A stretch of DNA of 64,000 nucleotides from Cryptomeria japonica (GCF_030272615.1 NC_081415.1:622977740-623041739), one strand, 5' to 3'. Shown: positions 34,065 through 46,440, counted from the stretch's first letter. Numbers and translations: made by a program. Notes: generated by a model not told the origin, from the sequence alone.

Positions 34065-37000
34065 CTAGTCTAGAACGTCATCTACCCCCCGATCTTGCTG
34101 ATCAATATTTCGGGAAGGCAGGAAACACGCTAGAGGAGGAACATCCAACACAGCAGATGGAGCTATCACAAGATCCAAACAAGGGCTATGTTCATGTTCC
34201 AAGCCACGTTGTTCTTGTCTAGGAGCTAGGATAAGTGCTTTAGAAAATTCGTTAGATAAATGGTTATCAACATCAACGTATTCATATTCACTATCAGAAT
34301 GAAGAGGAGTAACATTTTCATCATGAATAACATTTTCATCTATATCATCATCAAGATTTATAAAAATAGGATCTTTAACTCGCATAGGATCAAGACCATC
34401 ATGCATCTTATGTTTAGGAGATTTTGGCTCAATTTTCGGCTGAGGAGAAAATGGAATAATACTAGCTGAAGGTGTTTTTGGGGATTGCAAAGTTTGAGAA
34501 GCAGCTGCCTGAGCTCTAAGACGACGCTTTCATCGGCATTCACGTGTAGAACAATTTCGTCTAGTCTTAGTAGGAAGTTGAGAAGATTGAGGAGGAGGAA
34601 TGTTCTCATCCTTATCACTTGGGTGTTTAGGTTGTGGTCTCTTAGGTTGAACAATAGGAGAAGAGGAAGGTCTCTTCTCTCTATAAGAGGAAGGAGGAGG
34701 AACTGCTCAATATAAAGAAGGAATATTTGGTTTAGGAAGGAGACCAAGCCCATCATGACAAGGAGGTATAGGTCTACTTTTAGGAAGTTTATTAGATATG
34801 GGCATAATCACATTCATAGGGATGGGTTGGGAATCTTCTTGAGGAAAGACATTAGTTTTATCTTTCAAAGGAAGAACTTCCTTCTCAAGAACAATAGGAA
34901 TATCAAGTTTGAGTGTTCTAGGTTCACTTAGAGATAGGATCATATCTTTTTTCCACTTTTGATAAGATTTGAAAAGATGATCACTCCGCGGTGGAAGAGA
35001 TTGGAATTGTTTAGGCCAAAAATAATCAATAGGAATGCTAGAAGTTCTTTCAACTGGTTTAAAGAGGCTATGATTGATAGTAACAATTTCACCATTATGG
35101 GGAAATTTCAAACACTTGTGAATAGGAGAAGCAATAGCTTTCATGGAAGATAGCCAAGGATAGCCTAGCTTCACACGAAATTGTTCAGATGATGGAATAA
35201 TAGCAAAGTCCACATTAAGGTGTTTGTTATGGACCTCAATAGGTAATGTAATAGAACCAATTGTAGGAGAAGAAAATGCATCAAATAGTTTCACAACCAC
35301 ATTTTTTTTGTCATAGATCACTTGACTCAATTACAAAGTAAAAAGAAATTCTTCAGTAATGACATTAATCATACAAGAAGGATCAATAAGCACTCCACGA
35401 CAAGGTGTATTCTTGACTTTTGCAACTATATATAAAGGACCATCAAGTGCCCTGATAGTTTCACTGGAATCAAATGTGATGGAAGGTTCTTTAGGGATTT
35501 TCTGCCGCTCTACAAAGTTAATCACATTCGGAGTCATAGACACAAGATCATCAGGTGAGACAGAGGAATCATTAGTATCAATCACATTAGAGGTATGAGA
35601 AGGTAATGGATTAGTAAAATTCTTAAGATTTTGGTTAGGAGGAGCTACAGATGTGTTGCCTTTATCATTCACACTAGAAACAGAGATAGTATTATTATCA
35701 ATCAAATCTTGAATTTTACCCTTTAAAGCAAAACATTTTTCAGTATCATGCCCAGGATGACGATGAAATTAACAAAAAGATTTGTTATCAAAAGAGGGTG
35801 AATTAATCTTTGCAGGATCTATTTGCCTTATAGGAGGAAGAGTAAGCACATTTTGTTCCAATAACTTATTCATAATACTATGCAATGATTTATTCAAAGG
35901 AGTAAACTTTCTTTCCTTCTTGAAAAACTTAGAAATAGGAGGCACACCTGATGCTGCATTCACATTGTTGTTGATGATGTTTTCATTGAATTTAATTGAC
36001 TCTCTGTTTGGTTTAAACTTCCCAAATGGTTGTTGACTACTATCACCCTTATCACTCGGAGCCATAGGATTTGCTTGTTCCATTTGACTCACAGTCAGTT
36101 GATAATTGTGAAGAGTTGCACACAACTATTGGAAAGAAGTAAACTCAGAAAACAGAAGTTTCTCTCTAATATCTTTTTGTAAATTAGAAATAAAGATTCT
36201 TTGAATATCATTGTCAGGTACTGGAAAAGAAATTTGATCATACAAATGCTTATATCTACCAATGAAATCAGTCACTTTTTCTTTAACACCTTGTTTACAA
36301 TGCATTAAATCAATCAAAGTAACTTTAGGACTTATATTGTTTTGAAATTGTTTTATAAAAGCATTTGCAAGTTGTTTGAAAGAAGAAATAGAATAAGAAG
36401 GCAACGAGCGATACCATTGAAGGGCTTTATCTCTTAATGTTCTAGTAAACAATTTTGCAAGCAACCTTTGGTCATAAGCAAAATCGGTACATATTGTTTG
36501 AAATGTCTTAACAAGTGTTAGAGGATCACCCTTACCATTATAAAGCTCCAAATGCGGAATTTTAACATGTTTAGGGGGGATAGCTCGAACAATGTCAAGA
36601 GAAAGTGGGCTCGCAACATCAAATGTGGGCACACTAAACTTAGATTGATTCATAGAGGCAATTTGTTGTTGTAAAGAAGAGATAGTTTGTGCAAGATTGT
36701 TAATGGTCGCTTCAGTCGAAGAGTTCATATTAGACGTGTTAGATTGTGATGGAGGTATTATGTTATTGAAAGAAGGTATTGATTGAGAGTAAGGTGGTGG
36801 AACACTATGATAGTTATTCATAGGAGATGATTGGAAAGGAGGAACATTACAAGGAGGAATGGAATGGTTAAATGAATTGCCCCCTTGCGTCATGTTTATT
36901 TGTGGAGATGTAATAGGGACACTCATTGAATGAATGAATGAAGAAGTTGGATTGAATGAAGGAAGAGGGTTGATTGAAGAGGAAGGATTGCCCCCATGAC

Positions 37001-37514
37001 TGGTGATCATAGGAGGAATGTATTGTATTGAAGTAGTCATTATGTTTGATGTAAAAGTAGGTATACTAGCAGTAGGAGTTGTCAAAGGAATAGAATGATT
37101 AACTTGAGTAGGAGGTTGTGTATAACCTAAAGTTTCAGCACAACTCTTCATAGGCATCACATTTGAATCCACAATGTGTGCAATACCATGCAAAATATCA
37201 ATTCCATTCTTATCACTTTGAACCATACGTTTTAGACCCTCAATTAATGAAAGAGCTTGACTACCACGGTATTCTTGAGACATCCATTGTCGAAAATCAT
37301 CAAATTGGTTATCCAATTTTGAAAGTTGTTCTACAGAAACCTCATGGAGAGCTTCTTCATCATTAAGAGGATTAGAGGAATTACCCATGTCCTCGTTAAA
37401 AAGGCCATTCAAATTAGGTTCCATCTCCTCGGTAATTAAACCTTGGAAGGACTTAATTCTAAGGCTTCGTCTAACAGGAATAGTGTAAGTAGGGCTTGTT
37501 GTTGTAAAACTCAT
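34065..37514 (-). pseudogene. Element F Gag-protease polyprotein
   Basis: The start at 37514 (MSFTTTSPTYTIPVRRSLRI) opens a Pro/Ser/Asn-rich N-terminus. The Retrotrans_gag core follows (LAKLFTRTLRDKALQWYRSL, about 36400-36460; then FIGRYKHLYDQISFPVPDND). Next come the zinc-finger phrase FHRHPGHDTEKCFALKGKIQ near 35740 and a retropepsin-like region with GPLYIVAKVKNTPCRGVLID, PSCMINVITEEFLF and LGYPWLSSMKA. The usual catalytic Asp-Thr/Ser-Gly is degenerate (DPSC). A basic stretch and an acidic tail end at the stop at 34065. Stops at 36126, 35769, 35331, 34707 and about 34530 lie in an otherwise continuous frame, so it is a recently readable pseudogene. Confidence 0.82.
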
Positions 37515-38670
37515 GCACTAAAGAGAGAGAGAAGATTTTGAATTTTAGAGGTAGAAAATTTCAATAAAATCAGCCAATCTCCTAGATTTAAGCTGTTAAA
37601 TGCAATCAGGACAATCTCCCGAAATTTCAAAAAAAATGTCAGGGACCGTGGTGAATGGAGTGCACACGGTCCTCGCAACTTTTTTCAAAATTTTCAGAGA
37701 TGAAAGTTATGATGATCTTAAAGCTAATCAGAAAAAATTGAGTGATTTTAAGAATCTATAGATAGGCCAAATTAAAGTTGCAATCTCAAAATTGAACCCT
37801 ACCAAGATTGTTGAAAAATGCAAAATTTGAATTTTGAAAAAGAGAGGGAAACTGAAATTTTGAATTTTATGATTTTAGATGGAATACTGAAAGCAATGCA
37901 AGCTTTGAAATTTAAAAGTTGACTCAATTTCATGCAAAATTCAAATTTGAAAGTGGAAATCAAAGTTGCCGCAATTGAACACTTAATTTCAAAAGTCACA
38001 AATTGTAAAAATTTGAATAAAGCCCTGAAATTTTGAATGAATGCCAACACACTTTTTAGATTTAGGATTGTAAGAAACACAATTTTGATATGAATTTTAA
38101 TTTCAACAATTTTTGAATGATTATAAGCCTTTATCCAAGCAATCACTAGACCAACTTTGACTTTAATTTTGAAAGTGTTAGAATTGATAAAATCAGCCAA
38201 AATTCTGGATTTTAGCAGAAAAATATAGTAAGATCTAGCTCCCGAAATTTCGGAAAAAATGTCGGGGACGATGGCGCTTGGGGTGCACATGGTCCTCGCA
38301 ACTTTTTTCCAAATTTTCAAGGATGAAAGATATTGTGATTTTGTTGCGGAATCCAAAGTTACAGCCGATTTGGAGGTGTTTTGATCAGTGAAATTATCAG
38401 TCAAAGGTTGAATCAAGAAGGTTTTAAAAAATTAGGGTTTTGACACTTAACCACTTAATTTTCAGAAATATGAATTGACAATTTTTAATAGAAGGGTAGA
38501 TCTGAAACAAGCATTAACAATTAAGCATTTCACAAGCTCAATTACTAAAAAGAAAATTTTAGGGTTTTTATGCAATTAACCTCTAAAATTTGCAAAAGAT
38601 CAAACATGGAAATGTAATTAAAGAAGTAAATTTTTCAGATCTAACCATGAATAATCAGAATGAGGATGTT
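37515..38670 (-). repeat. Leader of element F with a duplicated segment
   Basis: No gene. Two diverged copies of a roughly 170 bp segment lie about 630 bp apart (about 37555-37720 and 38180-38345). Each has CTCCCGAAATTTC, then AAAAAATGTC, then a GC-rich palindromic motif (37641-37675 and 38265-38300), then CCTCGCAACTTTTTTC. The rest is AT-rich, with long runs of AAATTTGAA-like words. Confidence 0.7.
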
Positions 38671-38686
38671 CACGTCGGGTTCACCA
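38671..38686 (-). promoter_or_regulatory. Primer-binding site of element F
   Basis: The minus strand reads TGGTGAACCCGACGTG three bases after the 5' LTR. It is of gypsy type and differs from the Met-type sites elsewhere in the window; I do not name the tRNA. Confidence 0.75.
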
Positions 38687-38689
38687 AAA

Positions 38690-39949
38690 TGTAAAGCGGA
38701 AAAATCGAACCCTAGTTGTCCTCCCCTCCCCAACTCCAAGGAGAGAGAAGGGAGGTCACTAGGGTTGATGGTTTTCACTTAGGAGAGACTTTACATTTAG
38801 AAGAGGGGCTGAAACCCACAAGATCGATTCCCACACAATGCAGGATTGGATTCTAAATGAGTTTCAAGGGTTGTGATAGCAAGGATACCCTCTTTTGTAA
38901 AGAATGTCAATGGAATGATTGAACTAGGAATGTATGTAGAAGCAAGAAAGATTCACTTATAAATAGAGATAGGGATACGGGATGAAGCTGCGAACCTGGA
39001 ATTAGTAGTAAAATGTTGAGACAATGTTGTTTTGCAAATTTGAGCGAAAGTTGATGGGATGAGGGCGCCCGGCATGCACACGATCCTCCGAAAAATCCAT
39101 GAAACGAAGGTGGATCTGTTCATCTCTGCACAGGGATTCCATATCTTCAATTACAGCCGCGTACCTGCAACCTACACACAGAAAAGAGAGGATGATTGGG
39201 GGGTTAGGGATTAGGGGTTTGCCTTTAGGTCAAACCCTGGTTTTGGAATTAATTAAGAAATGAGAATGCTGTAAATGTAAATGTTTGTAATGTAAACAAG
39301 TACTGATACCTTGTTGTAAGAATGTTTGTATTCTTACATGTGAAGGTGTAATGTATGTTGTATGTTGTATGTGATCTCCTCTTCAATGGTTGAATCCTTG
39401 TCTTGAATGCAACACTTAACCTTGAATGGAGACTTAGAATGCTCAATTGCTTGAAGGAATGCTTAAATGCTTGAATGTTTGAATATCGCTTCCGCGTCTT
39501 GCCCACATATATTTTTTCTTTCTCTTTTCTCCTCCCTTTCTAGGAGAGGAAAAGTAGTTTATATACTTGTCAATTAGGGTTGAGAGACTGATTTTCCCGA
39601 CCTTAGGCAGACCTAGAAACAATATTTTCCAATTTGCAAACTTCAAGACCCAATGCCCAAAAGGAGACCGGGCCCAAAATAGGGCCAGGGACTAGGGCAT
39701 TGGGCGCCATGGTCCTGGGGGACCAGGGTGCTGGGCGCCCTAGTCTTGAAGGACTAGGGCGCTGGGCGCCATGGTTCCACCTCCCGGGACAGCAGGGTGC
39801 CAGGAGGGATCATGCCAAAGTGCAGAAAAATGCAGTTTTTGGTGTCACAAGCAGGTTTCGGGGTCTCCATTCAGGTTTAACATTGCATCGCCATCGTGAA
39901 GACCCAAATGTAGTTGAAATTGCAAGTGTCACAATTTTAGGATGCTACA
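38690..39949 (-). repeat. 5' LTR of element F
   Basis: 1,260 bp, close match to 32048-33314. It also carries the three-copy palindromic GC-rich motif (39688-39778). Confidence 0.92.
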
Positions 39950-39954
39950 GGTGT

Positions 39955-42463
39955 CAACAACAATTTGTATGACATTGTGTTCTTTCTTCTTCCGCAATTC
40001 TTCCAGTCTCTCCTATGCAAGTTTAATGCTTTGGAGTAGCTCAGACTCATCTGCTAATTGAGTCAAACATGCAAGAGTTAGATTGATGGGATTGGTGGAA
40101 TCAACCTACTTGGTTTGATCACCGGTTGCCTTAGGAGTCTGCCCTCTTTCTTTGGCCTTGATCTCCACTTGTTCTCTCTTCTCTACTTCTTTTCCTTCTT
40201 CCACTCTTTTCTTTTCTTCTTCTCTAACTCTTTCTTTTTCTCCTCTTCTTATTTCTTCTCCACTTATTTCTTCTTCTTATCCTCTTCCTACTTTTTCTTC
40301 TCTTCCTCCTTTCTTTCTTCTTCCTTTCTCTTTTCTTCTTGTTTTCTCTTGTCTTCTTCTTTCCTCTTATCCTCTTCTTTCCTCTTCTCTTCTTCTTTCC
40401 TCTTCTCTTCTTCTTGCCTTGCTTTTTCTTCTTGTTATTTCTCTTCTTTCTCTTTGGCTTGTTTCTCTTTCTCATCTTTTTCTTTGTCTGGAGTGACATC
40501 CTCATTATCTAATGCATCAACATTAATACGATCATTTTTTTTTATCACTCTTTCTCCTTGACTGTCAAATACCTCATCCGGTTTGCCTGATGATAGGTCA
40601 GGTGCTTGATCAGCCTACCTAGCGGCTTCAGATACTTGGTGCATTTTGATAGCAACTTTAACCTGTATATGTGTATCTTTTTCTACTTCAGATGTTTTAG
40701 CTTCTAGTAACCTGAGTCGCCTTCTTCTCATAAAGAAAATGCCTTTGTACTTATAAACAATTTCAAAATAACTCATAATTTGAGGCATCAGGAAAGTACT
40801 GTGCAAAATTTTTCTCCCTGATCTCTTGTTGTCTCTCAATGGCAATGCACCATTTGTTATCCAAAGAATCATACAAAGAATTTGGAGTAACAGTTTTAAT
40901 CTCAGAAGGTGACCGATCATTAACACATAAGTATTTAATGATCTCCTATTCTACATCCTCTTTCTCACTATCATTAAAGTCATCAAAATTTTTCTTTAAG
41001 TCATCAAGCACTTTCCTCCTAATATTCTTTATTGTCCTCTGACAATGTATCATTGGTTTATAAGATGTAATATTTATATTTACCGGTGCAAAAGTTGTTG
41101 GTACATTATTGGTAGACTTCAAATTTTTGCTTGATTGCCTTGTCTTCTTTATTTGATTCTTTGGTTTAGTGTCTTCTGACTCCAGTGAGTGAGTCCTGGA
41201 TTTCCGCTTCCTATCGAATACTTTTGCTGGAATAATCTTAGGTTTATTTTTGGCTGGTGACCGCTTGGTCACTCTTGCACTAGCAGATGTTACCAGTGCT
41301 GATACCGATGGCACTACTTTTCTCTTTTGTTGCTTTGGTTCTTGAATCTCTGTGACCCTCTCCAAGTAGGTACCGGTTCTTTTCTTCTTTGCATCTAGTG
41401 GTGAGGCAAGTAGGGTAGAGGCATACCCGACCAATATGTCATTCACCACTTCATACCTCATAGGGTCAACTACTTCTTTTCTCGATTCCACCACTACCAT
41501 TATGCAATGATCTATCCTTATTGTGAAGAAGATGTCATCTTCATACTCTTTCACTAAATCACCAGATATCCTCATTCTCTAATTCATCTTTAGTTTGAAT
41601 TCGTCAAAATACTTATTTAGAACCTTAGGATATGCAGTTTCCACTACTTGTAGACTCTCCTTAATCTGTCTAGAAACCGGTAGGTCAGTAGACCATTGAA
41701 CATCACCTACTTCAGGGAAATAACCTTGAAAATAGAAGAATAGGCCGACCAGAAGTTGGCCAAACTTGAACCTCAGAGTTTTGTCTTGTTTGAGGGATTT
41801 CAGATTCTCCAACAATTGCTTCTGTAAATAGGTACACAGGTTAGATTTAGTATCTTCCTTAATCATCCTCTAAGAAGCATTTACTGTAGAAGTAGGGACA
41901 AAATTCATTTTTCTGGCATAAAATATCCTTTAACTAATCACCATGCAAGCATATTTTACTAGATCATCTTTAATGGTGTTGACGGTCATTGCCCGTTGGT
42001 CACTCACAGAACCGGTGAGCTCTGTCATTTTAGTCTTGGTGACCTTCTGTAGAACTGGTACTTCTCCAACATTGTAGAATCTAGTGATGATAGAAATTGC
42101 TTGTGGTGTGATGTCATGGGTCCGCTCGAGGTACATCTTGTCACCATGCACTCTGTTGAGGATCATGCGAATATGTTCTTCTGATAATTCTTCCAGGAAG
42201 TGTACCACATTGTGCAGTTTCATCTTCTCAAGAATGCTATACTCTAGTTTAATCTTATTGTCATCTCCACAAAACAAAATTGGCTGGGAGTCAATTACTA
42301 GGGATCCTAGGTCTTCCAACTTACAGTCTATATACCCTGAAATATCTCCCTCAACAATAACTCCAGCAGGAATTTGAGATAGGGCATTGCATTTCATTTT
42401 CTTTTAAAGAAACTTAGATGTATCTATGGGTTCACTAGAACTAGAGTGCGATGCAGAAGCCAT
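39955..42463 (-). pseudogene. Element D ORF2, N-terminal and middle part
   Basis: The minus-strand ATG at 42463 (MASASHSSSSEPIDTSKFL) is followed by the N-terminal domain: LSQIPAGVIVEGDISGYID, LEDLGSL, RMILNRVHGDKMYLERTHDI, TPQAISIITRFYNVGEVPVL and MTVNTIKDDLVKYACMV. A second block has LLENLKSLKQDKTLRFKFGQ and a third FFTIRIDHCIMVVVESRKEV. A Lys/Arg-rich linker (about 41060-41260) and DLKKNFDDFNDSEKEDVE follow. Then comes a very long Lys/Glu/Arg stretch (40150-40500) that should form one charged helix. Stops at about 42405, 41930, 41579 and 40946 break it. The block order matches I ORF2. Confidence 0.68.
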
Positions 42464-42898
42464 AACCCAATGATAAGAATGAATTTTGAAAAATACCTTC
42501 ACAATCTAAAATTTAGTTTTTGCCAATATCACATATAGTACACCACTTCGGTCACTAGTCTACTACTTGGTGTTCTTCACTTGATTCTTTGAAAATGATT
42601 GCAAGATTTCGCACAAGATTTCTTCAACTGCTAAACAAATCGCTCTGGTTGCTCTGATCTTAAAAATTCTTCTTTCAAAAATAGATAAGTGAGAATGACG
42701 ACAAAAATCCCTTTTAAACAAACTCTTACCTACCATAATAAATGCATCACCGCTACGGCACAAACCCTAATTTTTCCTTTTACCGCTTCAAATCTTCCAC
42801 CGATTGACAGGTAACATATACCGATAACGGTTTTTACCAGTATAAATTGGGGATTTGAAATATTTCACCGATATGTTCCCCCTAAGATTTTCTGAAGC
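42464..42898 (-). promoter_or_regulatory. Spacer between D ORF1 and ORF2, possible internal promoter
   Basis: About 435 bp, non-coding. On the minus strand a TTTAAAAGGGA box (about 42708-42718) is followed by a CT-rich leader-like stretch and about 250 bases to the ORF2 ATG. The corresponding spacer of element I also has a TATA-like box before ORF2. Confidence 0.35.
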
Positions 42899-44173
42899 TC
42901 AGTTTGCCGGTTCAGAGACTTCCACACTAGGTGCAGAAACAGGTTCATCCTGTGACTCTTCTTCTGATTTCTTTTTCCAAGTTTTATTCATTTCCATTTG
43001 AATGGTTTCAACATCAATCTCCCCTTCTAGAGTGATCAGTATATCACCCGATAGGTTCTTTCTCAGTCTACAAGTTTTGGCAGTGTGTCTTGGTTTGTTG
43101 CAATGATAGCATACCATTCCAAGTGTTCTCTATGGTCCATTATTCATACTTCCATTCTTTCTTCTGCATGTTGTAGTAGTGTGACCGTTACAATGACAAA
43201 TCAAACAAGTTTCTGTCCAGCTAGTAGCCACTTGATATCCACCTGACCGATGGTCATAGGTATTGTACTGGTTGGGATTCCAGTTCATAGAAGGTTTCAG
43301 GATGACTCCTTGAGTCCTTGGAGGATATCTCCTAGTGTTGTGCAAAACTGACCTGCATTCAAATACTCTATGCCCAAGCTTGTTGCATACATAACAATTT
43401 CCATTGAATCTATTGGATCTAGGCACATTGTTTTGAAAATAAAGAAAATTGTTGTAGGCCTTGCTTCTACACACATTGGCAGTTTGTCCCTCTTTGAGAC
43501 AATTAAAGCAAATAGGTTTAAATTTTTGCTTACTTTTTCCTTTGGATGTTGGTTGCTTCTTTGATGTTTCAGCTTTTGTTCTAGAGGTCTCACCTTCCTC
43601 ATATCTAGAGAAACCAAGTCCAGTGGTATTCTTTACTGGCTTTGTCGATTCTAGCTTTTGCTCTAGCTTAGTAGTACTTTGATTGAGTTTGGCAAGTATC
43701 TCCTTTGACTCAGTAAGTTCCTTGGAAATATTAGTATTAGATTCCATCAAGGTTGCATTCTCAGAAATGGCCATGTTTAGTTCACCTTGCATTTCTTCTT
43801 TTTCCACTTTACTCTTGTGGAGATGAGCGGTAAGGGTACTCATTTCTTGCTTTAGCTTAGAAATCTCATGATCTTTTTCTTTTACCAAATCTTCAGCCTT
43901 CCTTTTGTTCTCAAGCTCTTAACATATTCTGATAGCCAGTCCTTCAAACTCCCTTCTCAGGTTGGCTTTTGATTCATTCAGTTTTTCAACTTCTTCAACT
44001 AGGGCATCCATGTCTACTTCATCAGAAGAACTATTTTCAGTAAGTTCCATCAGTTTCTCAGGATGCTCTCTTCTCTTGGCCAAAGAGGCTTTATACTTGA
44101 CTTTGAGTTCATCATAGGCTCTCTCAGTCTAAGTGAGACGATGAGTAAGTTCCCTCACACTGTATTCTCCCAT
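42899..44173 (-). pseudogene. Element D ORF1: coiled-coil protein with four zinc knuckles
   Basis: The start at 44173 (MGEYSVRELTHRLT) lies 36 bases after the PBS. About 270 residues are mostly coiled coil with Glu/Lys/Leu heptads. The linker GLGFSRYEEGETS, also present in A and I, comes next. Knuckles follow: CFNCLKEGQTANVC (His replaced by Gln), CYVCNKLGHRVFEC, CLICHCNGHTTTTC and CYHCNKPRHTAKTC. It ends at 42899. In-frame stops lie at about 44131, 43919 and 43130. No capsid domain is seen. Confidence 0.72.
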
Positions 44174-44209
44174 ATCTCCTTCCAAGTGGTTAGACTTATA
44201 GAAGGGTTG

Positions 44210-44221
44210 GCTCTGATACCA
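44210..44221 (-). promoter_or_regulatory. Primer-binding site of element D
   Basis: The minus strand reads TGGTATCAGAGC, two bases from the 5' LTR. Confidence 0.9.
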
Positions 44222-44223
44222 AT

Positions 44224-45375
44224 TGATGAATACTAAGAGGGGGGGTGAATTAGTATACCAAAAAATACTGTAATCAATCTTTTAAACAGTTTAGCAGATA
44301 ACCGGTGCAACAGATTCATTAATAAACCGGTTAAGATAAGTGCAAACCAAATAGAAAACAAAGCATTCACCCACAAAAGCACAATCACCATAACAAAATA
44401 TATTTGACGTGGAAACCCAAATGGGAAAAACCATGGTGAGTAGAAACTCACAGGTAACTATCTATAGAATAGTAACCAGATCGGTTAAGGTCATACAATG
44501 TTCTTCACCAGAATAGATCTTGTTAGGAATCTAGATCTTTGTTAGGAGATAACTCTTGTTAAAGACTACCTTGTTAAAGGATTTCAGATCCATAGTTGTG
44601 AACCACCTTGTTAGAGGAGTTACAAAGGCTGTGTTGGGCCTACCCGGTTAAGGGTTTCAGACTTGTCAAAGATATTAGTAATCAACAAGTGAATGATCTA
44701 GATAATAGCACAGTATGCTTAATTAGATCCTTGACAGCTCATTGTTAATGAATTTCATCATTACTTTAGTCTTCTATATCTGTACACTCTATATCTTCAC
44801 ACAGACCTAACCTTCTCTTCACTGATCACACATAATAACCTTTTCTTCTCTATCTCATATACAAAACCTACAAATGATGTCCTTATAAAGGAATCTGATT
44901 TCATGTCGGTCCAATAAGATTAGACTACAAGTTCCTAGGTACATTTGGTAATACGAAACGAAAACACCGCCAGTGTCGATGGATGATAACTCATCACACA
45001 TTACAATAATACCGGTTGGTAACTCATCACATATATATATATATATATATATATCGGTTAATACAATATACCAATTACCGGTTGATAAAAATGAAGATTG
45101 GAATATCGTAGTGTTTTGATTAAAAACAAATGACTACCGCTCAGGTTCTTTGTTCTACTTGAGATCCTCGTACTGCTTGAGTTCTTCGTACCGCTTGAGG
45201 TCTTCAGTCAATTTGTGACTAGTAAACCATATTATGCAAAATACCGATAGTCTTAAGACTACACATTCAATGGCATACAATATCGGTTGGAACAACTACC
45301 GGTTTAGCATAACTCATACATCAAGTAAGTGTGTGTCCATCAATGACAATCAAAATCATCATCACAATGCCAATA
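44224..45375 (-). repeat. 5' LTR of element D
   Basis: 1,152 bp, pairs with 29990-31150. A minus-strand TTTATAAGG box lies at 44882-44890. An AT dinucleotide run at 45030-45054 is much longer than in the 3' LTR (about 30808-30818). Confidence 0.9.
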
Positions 45376-45651
45376 TATACTTAGTTCATCATTGCTCAGT
45401 AAAATATATATCGGTTGACACTATACCTCCATAACTAGAAAGATCACCACCACCTAGACTAGTCAATGTGTACATGCTCAATATCTTCTCCCCAAACAAT
45501 ATATATTCTCACCCTTTGACAACAATGCCAAAGTGGTGGCATAAGATTCCAAGCTCCATTATGTTGCTCCCCCTGTGGAGTAGCATCATTCAACACATCA
45601 ATCCTATAAGATTTGTCACTAGAGTACCTAACTGATGTGGAGCACACATCT
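45376..45651 (-). other. 3' UTR of element B after the D insertion
   Basis: Non-coding. It holds the second purine tract of B (plus-strand view CTCACCCTTTGACAACAATG, about 45508-45527). The PPT next to the LTR is at 29961-29972, on the far side of D. Confidence 0.65.
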
Positions 45652-46440
45652 TTAATGTATTTTGTGGAGGGGTAGAACCCCTAATTCACCTCCCAAATAG
45701 GTAAATTTAGTCTTTGGCAAGGGCTTAGTGAATATATTTGCTAACTGCTCCTTACTGGAAACATGTATTAATACAACCTCTTTATTCTAAACCTTTTCTC
45801 TCAAGAAATGATACTCAAGCTCAATATGCTTGGTCCTAGCATGCAATACCGGATTTTTGGAAATATTAATTGCACTAGTATTATCATAGAAAATACTCAC
45901 TGATTTAGATATAGGAACTTTGAAGCCATTTAGTACATGCTTCATCCAGATTGCCTGAGTGTAGTTCATAAATGCTACCACATACTCTGCTTCAGTTGTA
46001 GACTAGGAAATACAGCTCTGCTTCTTGCTCGACCATGAGACTAGTCTTCCACCAAGGAAGAACTCTCCACCGGTTGTGCTTTTTTGGTCATCCACATTAC
46101 CTACCCAATCTGCATCGGTAAACACTTTGAGATCAAAGTTTCCTTTATATGGATACCACAATCCATAATCAACTATCCCTTTCAGATATCTAAGAATCCT
46201 CTTTACCACTACCAAGTGGGATTCTCTTGGACTCTTCTAAAAATGGGCCACTATGCCCACTGCATGAGCAATATCTGGTCTGATGTGCACCACATAGTAC
46301 AACTTACTGATCATCGACCGGTACTCCTTCTCATCCACCAACGCTGTATCATCCTCCTTTGTCAGTTTGTAGCTGGTCACCATTGATGTTCCAACTAGTT
46401 TTCTCTCCTCCATGCCAAAGGTCTTCAATATATCTTTGAT
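45652..46440 (-). pseudogene. Element B RNase H and RT end
   Basis: The minus strand shows MISKLYYVVHIRPDIAHAVG, KRILRYLKGIVDYGLWY, SWSSKKQSCIS, IFYDNTSAINISKNPVLHA and a close LGGELGVLPLHKIH before the stop at 45652. Stops at about 46003 and 46216 break it. Copia RNase H. Confidence 0.8.

Larger units (their letters stand above)
32048..39949 (-). mobile_element. Element F: gypsy-type gag-protease retrotransposon without polymerase, inserted in D ORF2
   Basis: LTRs 32048-33314 and 38690-39949 begin TGTAAAGCGG and end GCTACA. TSD GGTGT is exact (32043-32047, 39950-39954). PBS 38671-38686, PPT 33315-33329. The interior (5.4 kb) holds one decayed polyprotein: Gag, zinc finger, protease and an acidic tail. 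No RT, RNase H or integrase is visible, and no gap marks where they were lost. Confidence 0.9.
29990..45375 (-). mobile_element. Element D: non-autonomous two-ORF LTR retrotransposon inserted in element B
   Basis: LTRs 29990-31150 and 44224-45375 begin TGATGAATACTAAGAG. PBS 44210-44221; PPT 31151-31162. ORF1 (42899-44173) and ORF2 (42463 to 31389) read on the minus strand. Gypsy-type element F sits in ORF2. The left flank reads AACAC and the right flank TATAC, so a TSD is not clear. Without F the element is about 7.5 kb. No polymerase genes. Confidence 0.88.

Noticed and set aside
40115-40561. Ser/Phe-rich plus-strand open frame
   Set aside because: It is the mirror of the Glu/Lys-rich minus-strand ORF2 segment in a polypyrimidine tract.
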